DNA of 34,869 nt from Selenomonadaceae bacterium (lineage in GTDB: Bacteria; Bacillota; Negativicutes; Selenomonadales; Selenomonadaceae), in contig JAFUYE010000010.1 of NCBI GenBank assembly GCA_017470715.1, positions 1 through 34,869 of the forward strand, given 5' to 3'. The number at the start of each line of letters is the position of its first letter. Within the stretch, counting starts at the first letter, position 1. Of the stretch, positions 6,901-13,574 are shown piece after piece. The position numbers and the translations under genes were made by a program. The notes under the pieces were generated by a model. That model saw nothing but the letters and a program-made list of their open reading frames with translations. It searched no databases and had not been told where the DNA came from.

Positions 6901-9266
6901 CGCAACTTATCGACGCGTACCTTGAAAAATTCGGCGGCGGTTCGTTTATCGAAAAATGCAAGTTCAAATTGCAAGCCGGCATTGACGCCATGCAAAAAAT
7001 TGCGCTCAACGATAAGAAAAAATTTTTCGGCTTTATGGAGCTGGCGCAGAGTTACGGACAATTTGACAACGCGCCGCCGAATACGAAAGAAAATATTCTC
7101 AAGCTGATTGACCGTTGCTTTGAATTCGCGGGCAAGCTTAACAACTTCGGCGTGTTTTTCCGCGTCAAAACTTATTGGGCAAACAAAACCAAATCGGACG
7201 CCGCCAAGTATGCCGCGATTCTCGAAAAGAATTTGCAACTCGGAATTGACAACTATTGCCGCAAGACGAACGAATTGCCGGACGCGCCCGCAGTTAAACA
7301 AACCGTTGCGCAGGTTCGCAAGATGATTGACGGGCGAAATTACACGGTTGCCCAAGGGCTGATAAATCGTCTCGGCGACGGCAAACTTTATTCCGCGACG
7401 CAGGAAACCGGAACAACTCACCTGCAACGTTTCCTGAAGGATTACGAAGATTATTACGAACGTGTCAGCAAGGCAAGTGATTCGTTTCAAAATCTCGTCG
7501 ACAAAAACAAGCGTTTTTCTTACGCGAAAACTTCCAAAGCCATCAAGGGCGGCGAATTTTTGGTTGACAGCTGGATTCCGAATGGCTTCCCGCAAAGCGG
7601 CGATGTCGGCACGGAAAAAATTCAACGCTTGCTCAACGCGCTGGGTTTTAAAGTTGAAAACGTCGAACGATTCGGCGCGCTCAAAAAAGATGCGTTGACT
7701 TACAAAATCAAACTTTTGCGACCGAACAACGGGCAAAGTTCAAATTACAGCCATCCGATTCCCGCGTTCGGCTCAAAGGCGGAAGTGAACGGTTTTCGCG
7801 TGACGTGTCTTTTCGGCAAGTATGACGCCGACGGATTGATTGAGCGTTTCAAGGCATTGGGCAACGCAGACGACACGTTGATTCTTTTGGATTACGCATT
7901 GACGTTGCCGACCCGCAGAAGTTTGGCGCGCAAAATAAAAGCCGAGTCCGGCATTACGAAAATTTTTGCCGTCGTCGACCGCGTGTTGATGATGTACCTG
8001 ATAAAAAATTACGACGAACTTCAGATAAACAAAATCTTGATGTCGCTGACGATGCCTTTCGCCGCGTGTCAACCTTACGTTTTCAATCCGAACGTGCAAA
8101 TTCCGCCGGAAATTTTTATCGGGCGCGAAAAAGAAATGCGTCGCGTGCTGGATTTCGACGATGTCAATTTGGTTTACGGCGGACGACAACTGGGCAAGAC
8201 CGCGCTTTTAAAAATGGCGTGTGCAAGTCTCGACCGCAACGAAAACAACGACCGTGCGATTTTCGTCGACGTGAACAAATGCGACTGCGCGGCCGCCGCG
8301 TTGAAAATCTGCAAAGACCTGCGCGATAAAAATTTCTTCGACAAAAATGTTCCCGACATTAACGATTGGGCAAATCTCATCGACGCGATAAAAAAACGTT
8401 TGGCAAGTTCAAAGCCCAATAAAATTCCGCACTTCCTGCTTGCACTGGACGAGTCGGACGATTTTCTTAAAAGTTGCCGCAAGGAAAGTTTTGCGCCGAT
8501 TTTGCAACTGATTGATCTGCAACAAAATCCGCCCGAAGGTACGCGCTTCAAGTTCGTTATGGCGGGTTTGCGGGACGTTGTGCGCTTTTATCGCGACGAG
8601 GCACTCGGCAACAACGGGCAAATTGCAAAACTGCCGTCGCTTGTGGTCAGACCTTTCGATTTCGACGAGGCAAACGAATTACTTCGCGAGCCGCTCCGTT
8701 GCCTGGGACTTTATTTTTCCGTCGACAGCAAAACTGCGGATTCGTTGGCGTTGATGATTTTGGAGACGACGAATTATTTCCCCGGCTTGATTCAACTTTA
8801 CTGCGCCAAACTAATTGAGGCACTTTCACGCAAAGATTACGCGGGCTACAGCGAAACCGCCGCACCGATTTACCAAATAAGCGACAGTCACGTTCAAAGC
8901 GTTTTGAGCGAAGAAAATTTCAACGCGGAAATTAAAACGAAAATTCAAATGACGTTGCGTCTGGGCGACGACAAATTTTATTACGTCATTGCGAATTTGA
9001 TGGCGTGGCGTTATCACAACGACAACTCGAACGAAGGATATTCCGCTGAAGATATTTTGTTCACCGCCGGAGAATTCGGACTCGAAAATCTTTTGCCCGA
9101 AGATGTCAAGCAGATTGAAGCGTTGCTCAAAGAACTTTGCGAGTTGAACATTTTGCGCGAGACCGTCAAAGGCAAATATCTTTTCGTTCGCCAAAGATTT
9201 CTTAACATAATCGGCACGCTTGAGGAAATTGAGGCGGAAATAGCGAACGGCTTCGGAGAAAACTGA
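3915..9266 (+). CDS. Giant P-loop ATPase (1783 aa), STAND/ORC-like C-terminus, partner of the HEPN-motif gene
   Basis: The start is GTG 3915, with AAGGAG 7 nt upstream; upstream codons in the frame overlap the hydrolase gene. Visible layout: an unrecognised mixed N-terminal region (1-524), a VPDKT repeat linker (525-584), a long, mostly helical region (about 585-1180), an alpha/beta segment (about 1180-1390), then IFIGREKEMRRVL leading into a nucleotide-binding domain. That domain has Walker A GGRQLGKT at 1422-1429 and Walker B LLALDES with D1512-E1513. The last 140 residues look like winged-helix/lid segments. The FIGRE entry and GxxxxGKT arrangement are typical of STAND, Cdc6/ORC-like and 'ATPase_2' regulators that change shape on sensing a signal. 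The next gene begins 1 nt after the stop and carries a HEPN motif, so the two probably work together in defence or growth arrest. No signal peptide or membrane segment is seen. The N-terminal and middle parts match nothing I recognise. Confidence 0.8.
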   Translation: MDSTDGLKKIAQLRDALDNIYNHAKTLKSLFGDTETIDIAEMLLSPKILDDFSQTFAFWSKESLTCRETWQELFNANMPKTFAELKESLSAQEKKIIEQNFFERAEKFLSLISTNPDFEKVLLKHQATLSKLLKPKKLNPRTKVAVEPYAKFIEAFEEPDFGKRFSAIKELSEFFGNDFIGTAFLGSDLTVSQQGRLIFPVDTKSQQPENKFTDSAPTENFAEILREKDAFLSAAELASWQEKFTVEFDPNHKINVRTVKELFESPALFSEKRCIFKAAVVESCFSLEMLDPQKIFKAENLAVTLQILYTKGYLKHYTLSGRGEFYGKSKIFFDFMKDDKGKTFEKIYSKISSKKVTLDWAKNVDDGELLEDRLQIALAHVMPVRLRALANERKISTDFCNLFNESFFVGFEYNGNFDLAFGCFWSAPDDAEKFLRDFVKYMTGRDKITRLIAVGLNVSHAEKILDALKIALSKKFPNDAELYIYSFDENVFYRKDTPEKFPFEKLWAQDASPTTPDETSDDKTVADEIVPDKTVPDKIVPDKIVPDKTVPDKTVPDKTVPDKTVPDKTVPDKTVADKIVPDNFAIVDEMIAAKKFYCATAYLKALSLQDDSWSPIYLPLAYAMNDPLLGMSYSAEKIISLMDGSATLDENCLTAATLRTFFYNDKPFDYDMKNLHGMIKNFGLIGTNAPLSDLIFALMNFKDKAHNGADYYADYRVKNLQQTETKIARLRTEAQTCIARFKNTSDKAFNPRFIETKKILFGNGSKLVDYLEFVADDAIDAEISTKLKTYLTEKFMREDSPLSVENVDIFKLDNIIAAAWEAAGNNITQKKKNNMLVGELKNNVVTSFKKAIEILCERVKLFDENTSLRADEGVTEYKKIRGKLIANAKAAQKILLKEHVARHEILIATLQEIIDKLEGTFEPDRQKYFYANFLRGTEILLDENYFPILTFNTLDGTSNGVPERIIAHTRAKLPTFEKRIENIFVNAKKDGDFGTAQLIDAYLEKFGGGSFIEKCKFKLQAGIDAMQKIALNDKKKFFGFMELAQSYGQFDNAPPNTKENILKLIDRCFEFAGKLNNFGVFFRVKTYWANKTKSDAAKYAAILEKNLQLGIDNYCRKTNELPDAPAVKQTVAQVRKMIDGRNYTVAQGLINRLGDGKLYSATQETGTTHLQRFLKDYEDYYERVSKASDSFQNLVDKNKRFSYAKTSKAIKGGEFLVDSWIPNGFPQSGDVGTEKIQRLLNALGFKVENVERFGALKKDALTYKIKLLRPNNGQSSNYSHPIPAFGSKAEVNGFRVTCLFGKYDADGLIERFKALGNADDTLILLDYALTLPTRRSLARKIKAESGITKIFAVVDRVLMMYLIKNYDELQINKILMSLTMPFAACQPYVFNPNVQIPPEIFIGREKEMRRVLDFDDVNLVYGGRQLGKTALLKMACASLDRNENNDRAIFVDVNKCDCAAAALKICKDLRDKNFFDKNVPDINDWANLIDAIKKRLASSKPNKIPHFLLALDESDDFLKSCRKESFAPILQLIDLQQNPPEGTRFKFVMAGLRDVVRFYRDEALGNNGQIAKLPSLVVRPFDFDEANELLREPLRCLGLYFSVDSKTADSLALMILETTNYFPGLIQLYCAKLIEALSRKDYAGYSETAAPIYQISDSHVQSVLSEENFNAEIKTKIQMTLRLGDDKFYYVIANLMAWRYHNDNSNEGYSAEDILFTAGEFGLENLLPEDVKQIEALLKELCELNILRETVKGKYLFVRQRFLNIIGTLEEIEAEIANGFGEN
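5487..5666. repeat. 15-bp tandem repeat encoding V-P-D-K-T linker
   Basis: Twelve consecutive 15-bp units (consensus GTTCCCGACAAAACC) encode VADEI, VPDKT, VPDKI and similar pentapeptides, residues 525-584 of the giant ATPase. Six consecutive units are VPDKT and differ only at the last codon base or not at all. The array is in frame and should vary in copy number by slippage without disrupting the protein. It forms a charged, proline-spaced flexible tether. Confidence 0.95.
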
Positions 9267-9267
9267 C

Positions 9268-10293
9268 ATGAACCTAACGAGCGAAATTTGGTGGAAACAA
9301 ATAACGGGCGCGAGAAATTTTTTGCAGAAAACCGCCGACACTCTTGCAAGCGGCAAAAGCGTTGTGATTCACCTTGCCGACGTGACGCCGTGGCTTGAGG
9401 ATATGCACGAAATTCTTACCGAATTTCTGAACAAAAAATTTGGTGGGCGAAAAGTCGTGCGCGAAATTGATTCTTCGTTCGTCGACGAACCGGCAATGTT
9501 TGTCTTTGAAAATTTTTGTAGCGAAGATGTCAAATACGAATTGATTCCGATTGACGAAAATGCTTATGTGAAATTTCTTGCCGGGCGCGACGACATAATT
9601 TTGAATGACGTTTGCTTGTTGATTCGCGGCGCGTCGAACGCTCAAGCGGCGAATTGGTACGACTTCATTGCTGATTATCACAAATTCGGCGGCAAAGGAC
9701 TTTTCCTTTTGGAGACCGATAAAACTTGTGAACTTGGCGGCAGAGCGGGCGTCGAAAATTTTTCATTTGAAACCGAGGTCAGCGAATACGATTGTTACGC
9801 GTTCAATATTTTTCTTGCGGCGCAATTCGGCACGGGCGACAAATTTACAAAACGCTATCTTGCCGAGCTGGCCTCGAACGCTACCGGCTTTGACGTGGAG
9901 CGCGGTGCAGAATGTATCAAATGCGGAAATGATTTTTTGAACGCTCCCGAAAATTTTTTGACGAACAAATCCCGCGAAGAAGTCAAACGCGCCGTTTGGG
10001 TCACGCAACTGAAATTAATTTTTCCGTTGCTGGAAATTTTTCGTCGCGATTTCGTCAAGAAATATGAACTGTTGCTTGAAGGTTTCATGCCGTGTCATTT
10101 GGGCGGCGGGAAAATAATTCACACGCCCGACGAAGCCGAGTTCGGCGAATTGCTCACGATACTTAACGACGAAAAATGGCGACTTAATCCGGACGACTGG
10201 GAAACGTTGAAAAATTATCGTGAGGCGCGCAACAAGTTGGCTCATTTGGACACGTTGACGACGGCACAAGTTCAAACGATTTTGCATTGTTGA
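9268..10293 (+). CDS. Putative HEPN-domain effector next to the giant ATPase
   Basis: The 341-residue protein starts 1 nt after the ATPase stop (GGAG at 9255-9258), so translation is probably coupled. The C-terminus holds YREARNKLAH, a HEPN-type R-x4-H motif (R321, H326), preceded by a helical region and a tryptophan (DDWETLKN). This resembles the Swt1-like/HEPN nuclease families, in which Arg and His cut RNA. The first 220 residues look like an alpha/beta domain (VVIHLADVTPW, CLLIRGASNAQAANWYDFI, GLFLLETDK) reminiscent of a P-loop fold without a Walker A lysine. No signal peptide is seen. The likely role is an RNA-cleaving or RNA-binding effector controlled by the ATPase. The HEPN call rests on one short motif in the right place, and nuclease activity is inference. 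Confidence 0.65.
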   Translation: MNLTSEIWWKQITGARNFLQKTADTLASGKSVVIHLADVTPWLEDMHEILTEFLNKKFGGRKVVREIDSSFVDEPAMFVFENFCSEDVKYELIPIDENAYVKFLAGRDDIILNDVCLLIRGASNAQAANWYDFIADYHKFGGKGLFLLETDKTCELGGRAGVENFSFETEVSEYDCYAFNIFLAAQFGTGDKFTKRYLAELASNATGFDVERGAECIKCGNDFLNAPENFLTNKSREEVKRAVWVTQLKLIFPLLEIFRRDFVKKYELLLEGFMPCHLGGGKIIHTPDEAEFGELLTILNDEKWRLNPDDWETLKNYREARNKLAHLDTLTTAQVQTILHC

Positions 10294-10307
10294 AGGAGGC
10301 ATTTAAA

Positions 10308-10961
10308 ATGTTTGTGGCGGCAAGAATGACAAAACATCCGGTTTCGGTAACAAGCGACGCGACGATTCAGCAGGCCGATCGCTTGATGAAAAAACACAAA
10401 TTCCACAGAATGCTTGTGGTTGACGACGGAAAACTTGTCGGCTATTTCAGCGACCGCGACATTATGCGCGTGGCACCGAGTCCCGCAACGACGCTGTCGA
10501 AGTTTGAAATTCGTTCGTTGCTGGATAAAATTTCCGTGCGCGACATAATGCACGATAAAGTTATCACCGTCAACGAAGGCGCGACGATTGAGGAAGCGGC
10601 TTTGATTATGTACAACAACAAAGTCGGCGGCTTGCCCGTCATTTCGGACGTGGGCGCGGTTGTCGGCATTATCACCGCGACGGATATTCTCAAAACTTTT
10701 ATCGAAGTGATGGGCTTGCCACGCGGCGACAAAATTCGTTTGACGTTGGAAGTCGACGACAAACTTGGCGTTATGGCGGACGTGACGAAAATTTTTGCGG
10801 ACAACGGAATCAACATTGACAGCTTTATCACCTGCCGGCAGAGCGAACACCGTTATGAATTTGTCGTGCGCCTTGACGACAACGCGGCGGGTTTCAATGA
10901 CGTGCTGAAAATTTTGGCACAGCGCGGATACAAAGTCGTGCACAGCGTCAAAATCGGTTGA
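10308..10961 (+). CDS. CBS-pair plus ACT-domain regulatory protein
   Basis: The 217-residue cytoplasmic protein has two CBS motifs (residues about 1-60 and 75-135; MTKHPVSVTSDATI and IMHDKVITVNEGATI) followed by an ACT domain (about 145-215; LTLEVDDKLGVMADVTKIFADNGINI). CBS pairs bind adenosine nucleotides and ACT domains bind amino acids, so an energy- and amino-acid-responsive regulator of the branched-chain transporter is plausible. The architecture resembles AcuB. ATG 10308 has AAGGAGG 8 nt upstream, directly after the HEPN gene's stop. Genes of this type often follow livF directly in Negativicutes (from memory), which would make the hydrolase, ATPase and HEPN genes an insert. Its last 31 bp recur at 11257. 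Confidence 0.88.
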   Translation: MFVAARMTKHPVSVTSDATIQQADRLMKKHKFHRMLVVDDGKLVGYFSDRDIMRVAPSPATTLSKFEIRSLLDKISVRDIMHDKVITVNEGATIEEAALIMYNNKVGGLPVISDVGAVVGIITATDILKTFIEVMGLPRGDKIRLTLEVDDKLGVMADVTKIFADNGINIDSFITCRQSEHRYEFVVRLDDNAAGFNDVLKILAQRGYKVVHSVKIG

Positions 10962-11287
10962 AAAGTTTTGCGGTTCGATTCAAAGCGACGGGCGATTGAC
11001 GCGACACGGTTGCAAAATTTTCAAACGTTGTCGCCGCGTTCGCACGTTGAAAAAATTTTTTACGGATTTTGAATTGCCTAGGAGCAAAAATGAAAAATTT
11101 TCGTGATGCCCTTCGTGAAGAAATGACGAATCCCGAATTCAAAAAAGAATGGGACGCTTTGGAGCCCGAATTTCGTCGGCTTCGCAAAAGTTTGGACGGA
11201 GAAATTTTTTCGTCGTCACGCAAGGAGTTCAAAAAATTTTCAAAATCTCGCGACTGCAAAGTCGTACACAGCGTCAAAATCGGTTAA
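10931..11287. repeat. 31-bp direct repeat of the CBS-ACT gene end, 326 bp apart
   Basis: The sequence starting CAAAGTCGTGCACAGCGTCA occurs at 10931-10961 and 11257-11287 with two mismatches, one in the stop codon (TGA against TAA). Both copies encode KVVHSVKIG and a stop. The 295 bp between them contain a non-coding stretch and a truncated antitoxin gene. This looks like an insertion that duplicated its target, or a recombination scar. Confidence 0.85.
11090..11287 (+). pseudogene. Truncated XRE/HigA-type antitoxin fused to a copied CBS-ACT tail
   Basis: ATG 11090 has AGGAG 5 nt upstream and gives 65 residues. The first 35 (NFRDALREEMTNPEFKKEWD, then ALEPEF) match the N-terminal arm of HigA/XRE antitoxins, which normally continues into a helix-turn-helix of about 60 residues. 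Here the HTH is absent. The sequence degenerates into a charged stretch and ends with KVVHSVKIG, translated from the 31-bp copy of the upstream gene end. No toxin gene is adjacent. It could still be expressed as a short protein, but DNA binding is not expected. Confidence 0.7.
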
Positions 11288-11305
11288 ATGTTTGGAGGTT
11301 TTATC

Positions 11306-12382
11306 ATGCGTAAAAAAATTTTGTCGGCGATTGCGGCCGGATTAATCACGCTCGGAAGTTTCAGCATTTCGACACAAGCGGCGTCCCGCGCAGAAATTGC
11401 GGCGATTAACGTTCAAACTGCGGCTGACTTCCAATTTTGGAATTATGATTCGCCGACGTTGCAAAAGATTACGGAATTCGTTGAGGACGTGACGAATCCG
11501 AACAGCGAAAATTTTATTCCGCCCGAAGATAGAATCGCGACGTTCGACATGGACGGAACTTTTTACTGCGAAACCGCGCCGATTTACTTCCAGGAAGCAA
11601 TGTTCTTGTATCGCGTGCTTGAAGACGATTCTTATCAGGCACCGAAAAAATATCTTGACCTTGCGAAAAAAATTCAGCCCAAAGTCTACGCCAAAGAAAA
11701 ACTCACGCCCGCCGAAAATAAAGCTTATTTCGAGGGTTTGACTGCGGTTTATGCCGGAATGACGCCCGAAGAATATCGCGCTTACGTCCGCAACTTCATG
11801 GAGACGAACGAAACCGGCTTGACGAATTTGAAACGCGGCGAAGCTTTTTATCTGCCGATGGTTGAAATTATTTCGTACCTGACGAACAACGGATTTGCGG
11901 TTTACATTGATTCGGCTTGCGGCGCGGACACAACACGCGAACTCGTCAAAGACATAATCCCGATTCAATACGACAGAATTCTTGCGTCGGATTTCAATTT
12001 CACGTCGACGAAAATGGGCAAAGATAATCCGCACGATCATTTCTTCGACCGCCACAAGGAAAAAATTGTCATTTCGGGCAAGCCGTTGCACGATAACGCC
12101 AAGACCATAAAAATTTTCAGCATCATTAACCAGATTGGCAAAAAACCCGTGCTTGCGTTCGGCAACAGCGGCGGCGACAGCGGAATGCTCGAATACACGT
12201 TGCAGGACAACAAATATCGCAGTATGAGTTTCTTTGTTATCTGCGACGACACGGAGCGCGAACTCGGCAACCCGAAACGTGCGGCAAGCGATACGGCTTT
12301 GGCTCTCAAACGCGGCTGGAATCCCATTTCAATGCGCGACGAATTCAAAACGATTTACGGCGACAACGTAAAGAAGCTTTAA
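11306..12382 (+). CDS. Secreted HAD-superfamily phosphatase, paralogue 1
   Basis: A signal peptide (MRKKILSAIAAGLITLGSFS, cleavage near TQA-A) leads a 358-residue exported protein, so it probably acts in the periplasm or outside. HAD motif I is FDMDGT (nucleophile D81, acid D83), motif II lies in VYIDSACGAD, the motif III Lys in DNAKTIKI, and motif IV is AFGNSGGDSG. It is about as similar to the genes at 14463 and 16103 as they are to each other and shares their end (FKTIYG). Motif II differs from its paralogues (VSGADR, VTGSDR), which may change substrate choice. A dephosphorylating role on an external phosphomonoester is likely; the substrate is unknown. ATG 11306 has GGAGG 7 nt upstream. 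The last codons run into repeat array A. Confidence 0.87.
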   Translation: MRKKILSAIAAGLITLGSFSISTQAASRAEIAAINVQTAADFQFWNYDSPTLQKITEFVEDVTNPNSENFIPPEDRIATFDMDGTFYCETAPIYFQEAMFLYRVLEDDSYQAPKKYLDLAKKIQPKVYAKEKLTPAENKAYFEGLTAVYAGMTPEEYRAYVRNFMETNETGLTNLKRGEAFYLPMVEIISYLTNNGFAVYIDSACGADTTRELVKDIIPIQYDRILASDFNFTSTKMGKDNPHDHFFDRHKEKIVISGKPLHDNAKTIKIFSIINQIGKKPVLAFGNSGGDSGMLEYTLQDNKYRSMSFFVICDDTERELGNPKRAASDTALALKRGWNPISMRDEFKTIYGDNVKKL

Positions 12383-12466
12383 GCTGTAAGCTTTTAGCTT
12401 TAAGGTGTGACGGTCGAAAATTTTCCTTAAAGCTTAAAGCTCAAAGCTAAAATTGGAGGTTACAAC
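12374..12466. repeat. AAGCTTTAA repeat array A with long hairpin and RBS
   Basis: Tandem AAGCTTTAAGCT-type units face their inverted copies across a 19-nt spacer: AGCTTTAAGG (12396-12405) pairs with CCTTAAAGCT (12425-12434), and the stem extends outward with one mismatch. The array starts inside the last codons of the HAD gene and ends with GGAGG for the lipoprotein gene. Nearly the whole block recurs at 13374-13473. It may act as an RNA hairpin separating expression of the two genes. Confidence 0.85.
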
Positions 12467-13321
12467 ATGAGTAAAAAATTTTTTGCGGCAATCTGCGCGG
12501 CGTGTTTGTTGCTGACGGGTTGCGGCGGCGGCGACAATTCCGCTCCCAAAGACAAAAATGACGACGGCAAGACAACAATCGGCGTCATTACACACCTGAA
12601 CGCGAGCGAAGTCGAATACAATAAAATCATGCAGAAGCTGGAAAAATCTTATCGCCCGTCGAAAGCCAAGTTGTCCGCCGAATACAAGTATTTCGACAAG
12701 ATGAACGATATGCAAATGGCTTTGGACGCGAAACAAATCGACATGATGTCAACTTATCAATGCGTCGCCGAGTACATGATTAAACAGTCGGACAACAAAG
12801 AAATTCTGCCGAGCGAAAAATTTTTGAGCGACTCATTTTGCTTTGCCGTGCGTGAGGGCGATACCGCGCTTTTAAACGACTTGAACAAGGCGATTAAAAA
12901 CATGATGGATGACGGCACGTTGTCAAATTTGTCGAAACAATACATTGTCGAACTGAAAGACGGCGCGGAGCCGCCCGCAGTTCCGATAACGCACATTGAC
13001 GGCGCGGACACGATTAAAGTTGCCGTCACCGGTGACTTGCCGCCGTTCGATATGATTTTGGCGGACGGAAAACCCGCAGGTTACAGCACAGCGGTTTTGG
13101 CGGAAATTTCACGGCGTACCGGTCAAAATATCGAAATTGTCAGCGTCGACAGCGGAGCGCGTGCGTCAATTCTTACGTCGAAAGGCGCGGACGTTATCTT
13201 TTGGGTAAGCGTGCCTAAAAATTCCACGCTTGTTCCCGCAGACATTGACACGCCCGAAGGAATTGCGTTGAGCGAACCATATTATTCCGACAACATTGTT
13301 CACGTCGGCTTGAAGAAATAA
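12467..13321 (+). CDS. Solute-binding lipoprotein with apparently circularly permuted SBP fold
   Basis: A lipoprotein signal (lipobox LLTGC, Cys19) followed by a Gly/Asp-rich linker anchors a 284-residue protein outside the cytoplasm. The lobes of an amino-acid-type (SBP_bac_3) binding protein are all recognisable, but out of order. The first part has lobe 2 (TTIGVITHLNASEVEYNKIM, then DMQMALDAKQIDMMSTYQCVAEY) and then the usual protein end (FAVREGDTALLNDLNKAI, DDGTLSNLSKQYI). Only then comes the usual protein beginning (IKVAVTGDLPPFDM, PAGYSTAVLAEISRRTG) running to LSEPYYSD. That order is a circular permutation, or a tandem pair that lost its outer halves. No permease or ATPase gene is adjacent. 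ATG 12467 has GGAGG 8 nt upstream, at the end of array A. Confidence 0.78.
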   Translation: MSKKFFAAICAACLLLTGCGGGDNSAPKDKNDDGKTTIGVITHLNASEVEYNKIMQKLEKSYRPSKAKLSAEYKYFDKMNDMQMALDAKQIDMMSTYQCVAEYMIKQSDNKEILPSEKFLSDSFCFAVREGDTALLNDLNKAIKNMMDDGTLSNLSKQYIVELKDGAEPPAVPITHIDGADTIKVAVTGDLPPFDMILADGKPAGYSTAVLAEISRRTGQNIEIVSVDSGARASILTSKGADVIFWVSVPKNSTLVPADIDTPEGIALSEPYYSDNIVHVGLKK

Positions 13322-13331
13322 TTTTTTTGAG

Positions 13332-13346
13332 CAAGCGTGACGCTTG
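13332..13346. repeat. Perfect 7-1-7 palindrome CAAGCGTGACGCTTG
   Basis: It lies 11 nt after the lipoprotein stop. It has the same architecture and central GTGAC as the GCAACGTCACGTTGC palindrome that ends the mini-insertions, but different arms. No flanking direct repeat was found. It may be a hairpin terminator remnant, though no T-run follows. Confidence 0.5.
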
Positions 13347-13373
13347 ACCCGATTGACGCGTCGAAACGTTAAA

Positions 13374-13473
13374 AAGCTTTAAGCTGTAAGCTTTGAGCTT
13401 TAAGGTGTGACGGTCGAAGATTTTCCTTAAAGCTTAAAGCTCTAAGCTCTAAGCTCAAATTGGAGGTTACAAA
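13374..13473. repeat. AAGCTTTAA repeat array B, near-copy of array A
   Basis: The block matches array A almost base for base, including GTGTGACGGTCGAA in the loop and TTGGAGGTTACAA at the end. It has two extra CTAAGCT units in the right arm. It precedes the orphan HAD signal peptide at 13474. Copy-number change in one arm only suggests slippage. Confidence 0.85.
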
Positions 13474-13560
13474 TTGCGTAAAAAAATTTTTGCGGCGTTG
13501 ACGGCGGGCTTAATCGCTCTCTCAAGTTTCACGGCGGTTGACGCGGCGACTCTGTTTTGA
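13474..13560 (+). pseudogene. Orphan signal peptide from a fourth HAD phosphatase gene
   Basis: TTG 13474, with GGAGG 7 nt upstream, opens a 28-codon frame (RKKIFAALTAGLIALSSF, then TAVDAATLF and stop). It matches the signal peptide of the HAD paralogue at 14463 (AALTAGLIAFGGF, VDAATR) in protein and DNA up to the sequence for DAAT, then stops two codons later. The rest of the phosphatase gene is missing and the channel gene begins 14 nt further on. The fragment probably remains after the body of the gene was replaced or deleted. Translation of it might couple to the channel gene. Confidence 0.8.
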
Positions 13561-13574
13561 AACGAGGTGTGTTA

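Noticed and set aside
12374-12466. AAGCTTTAA array as CRISPR or plasmid iterons
   Set aside because: There are no spacers, the units are opposed and no replication gene lies nearby.
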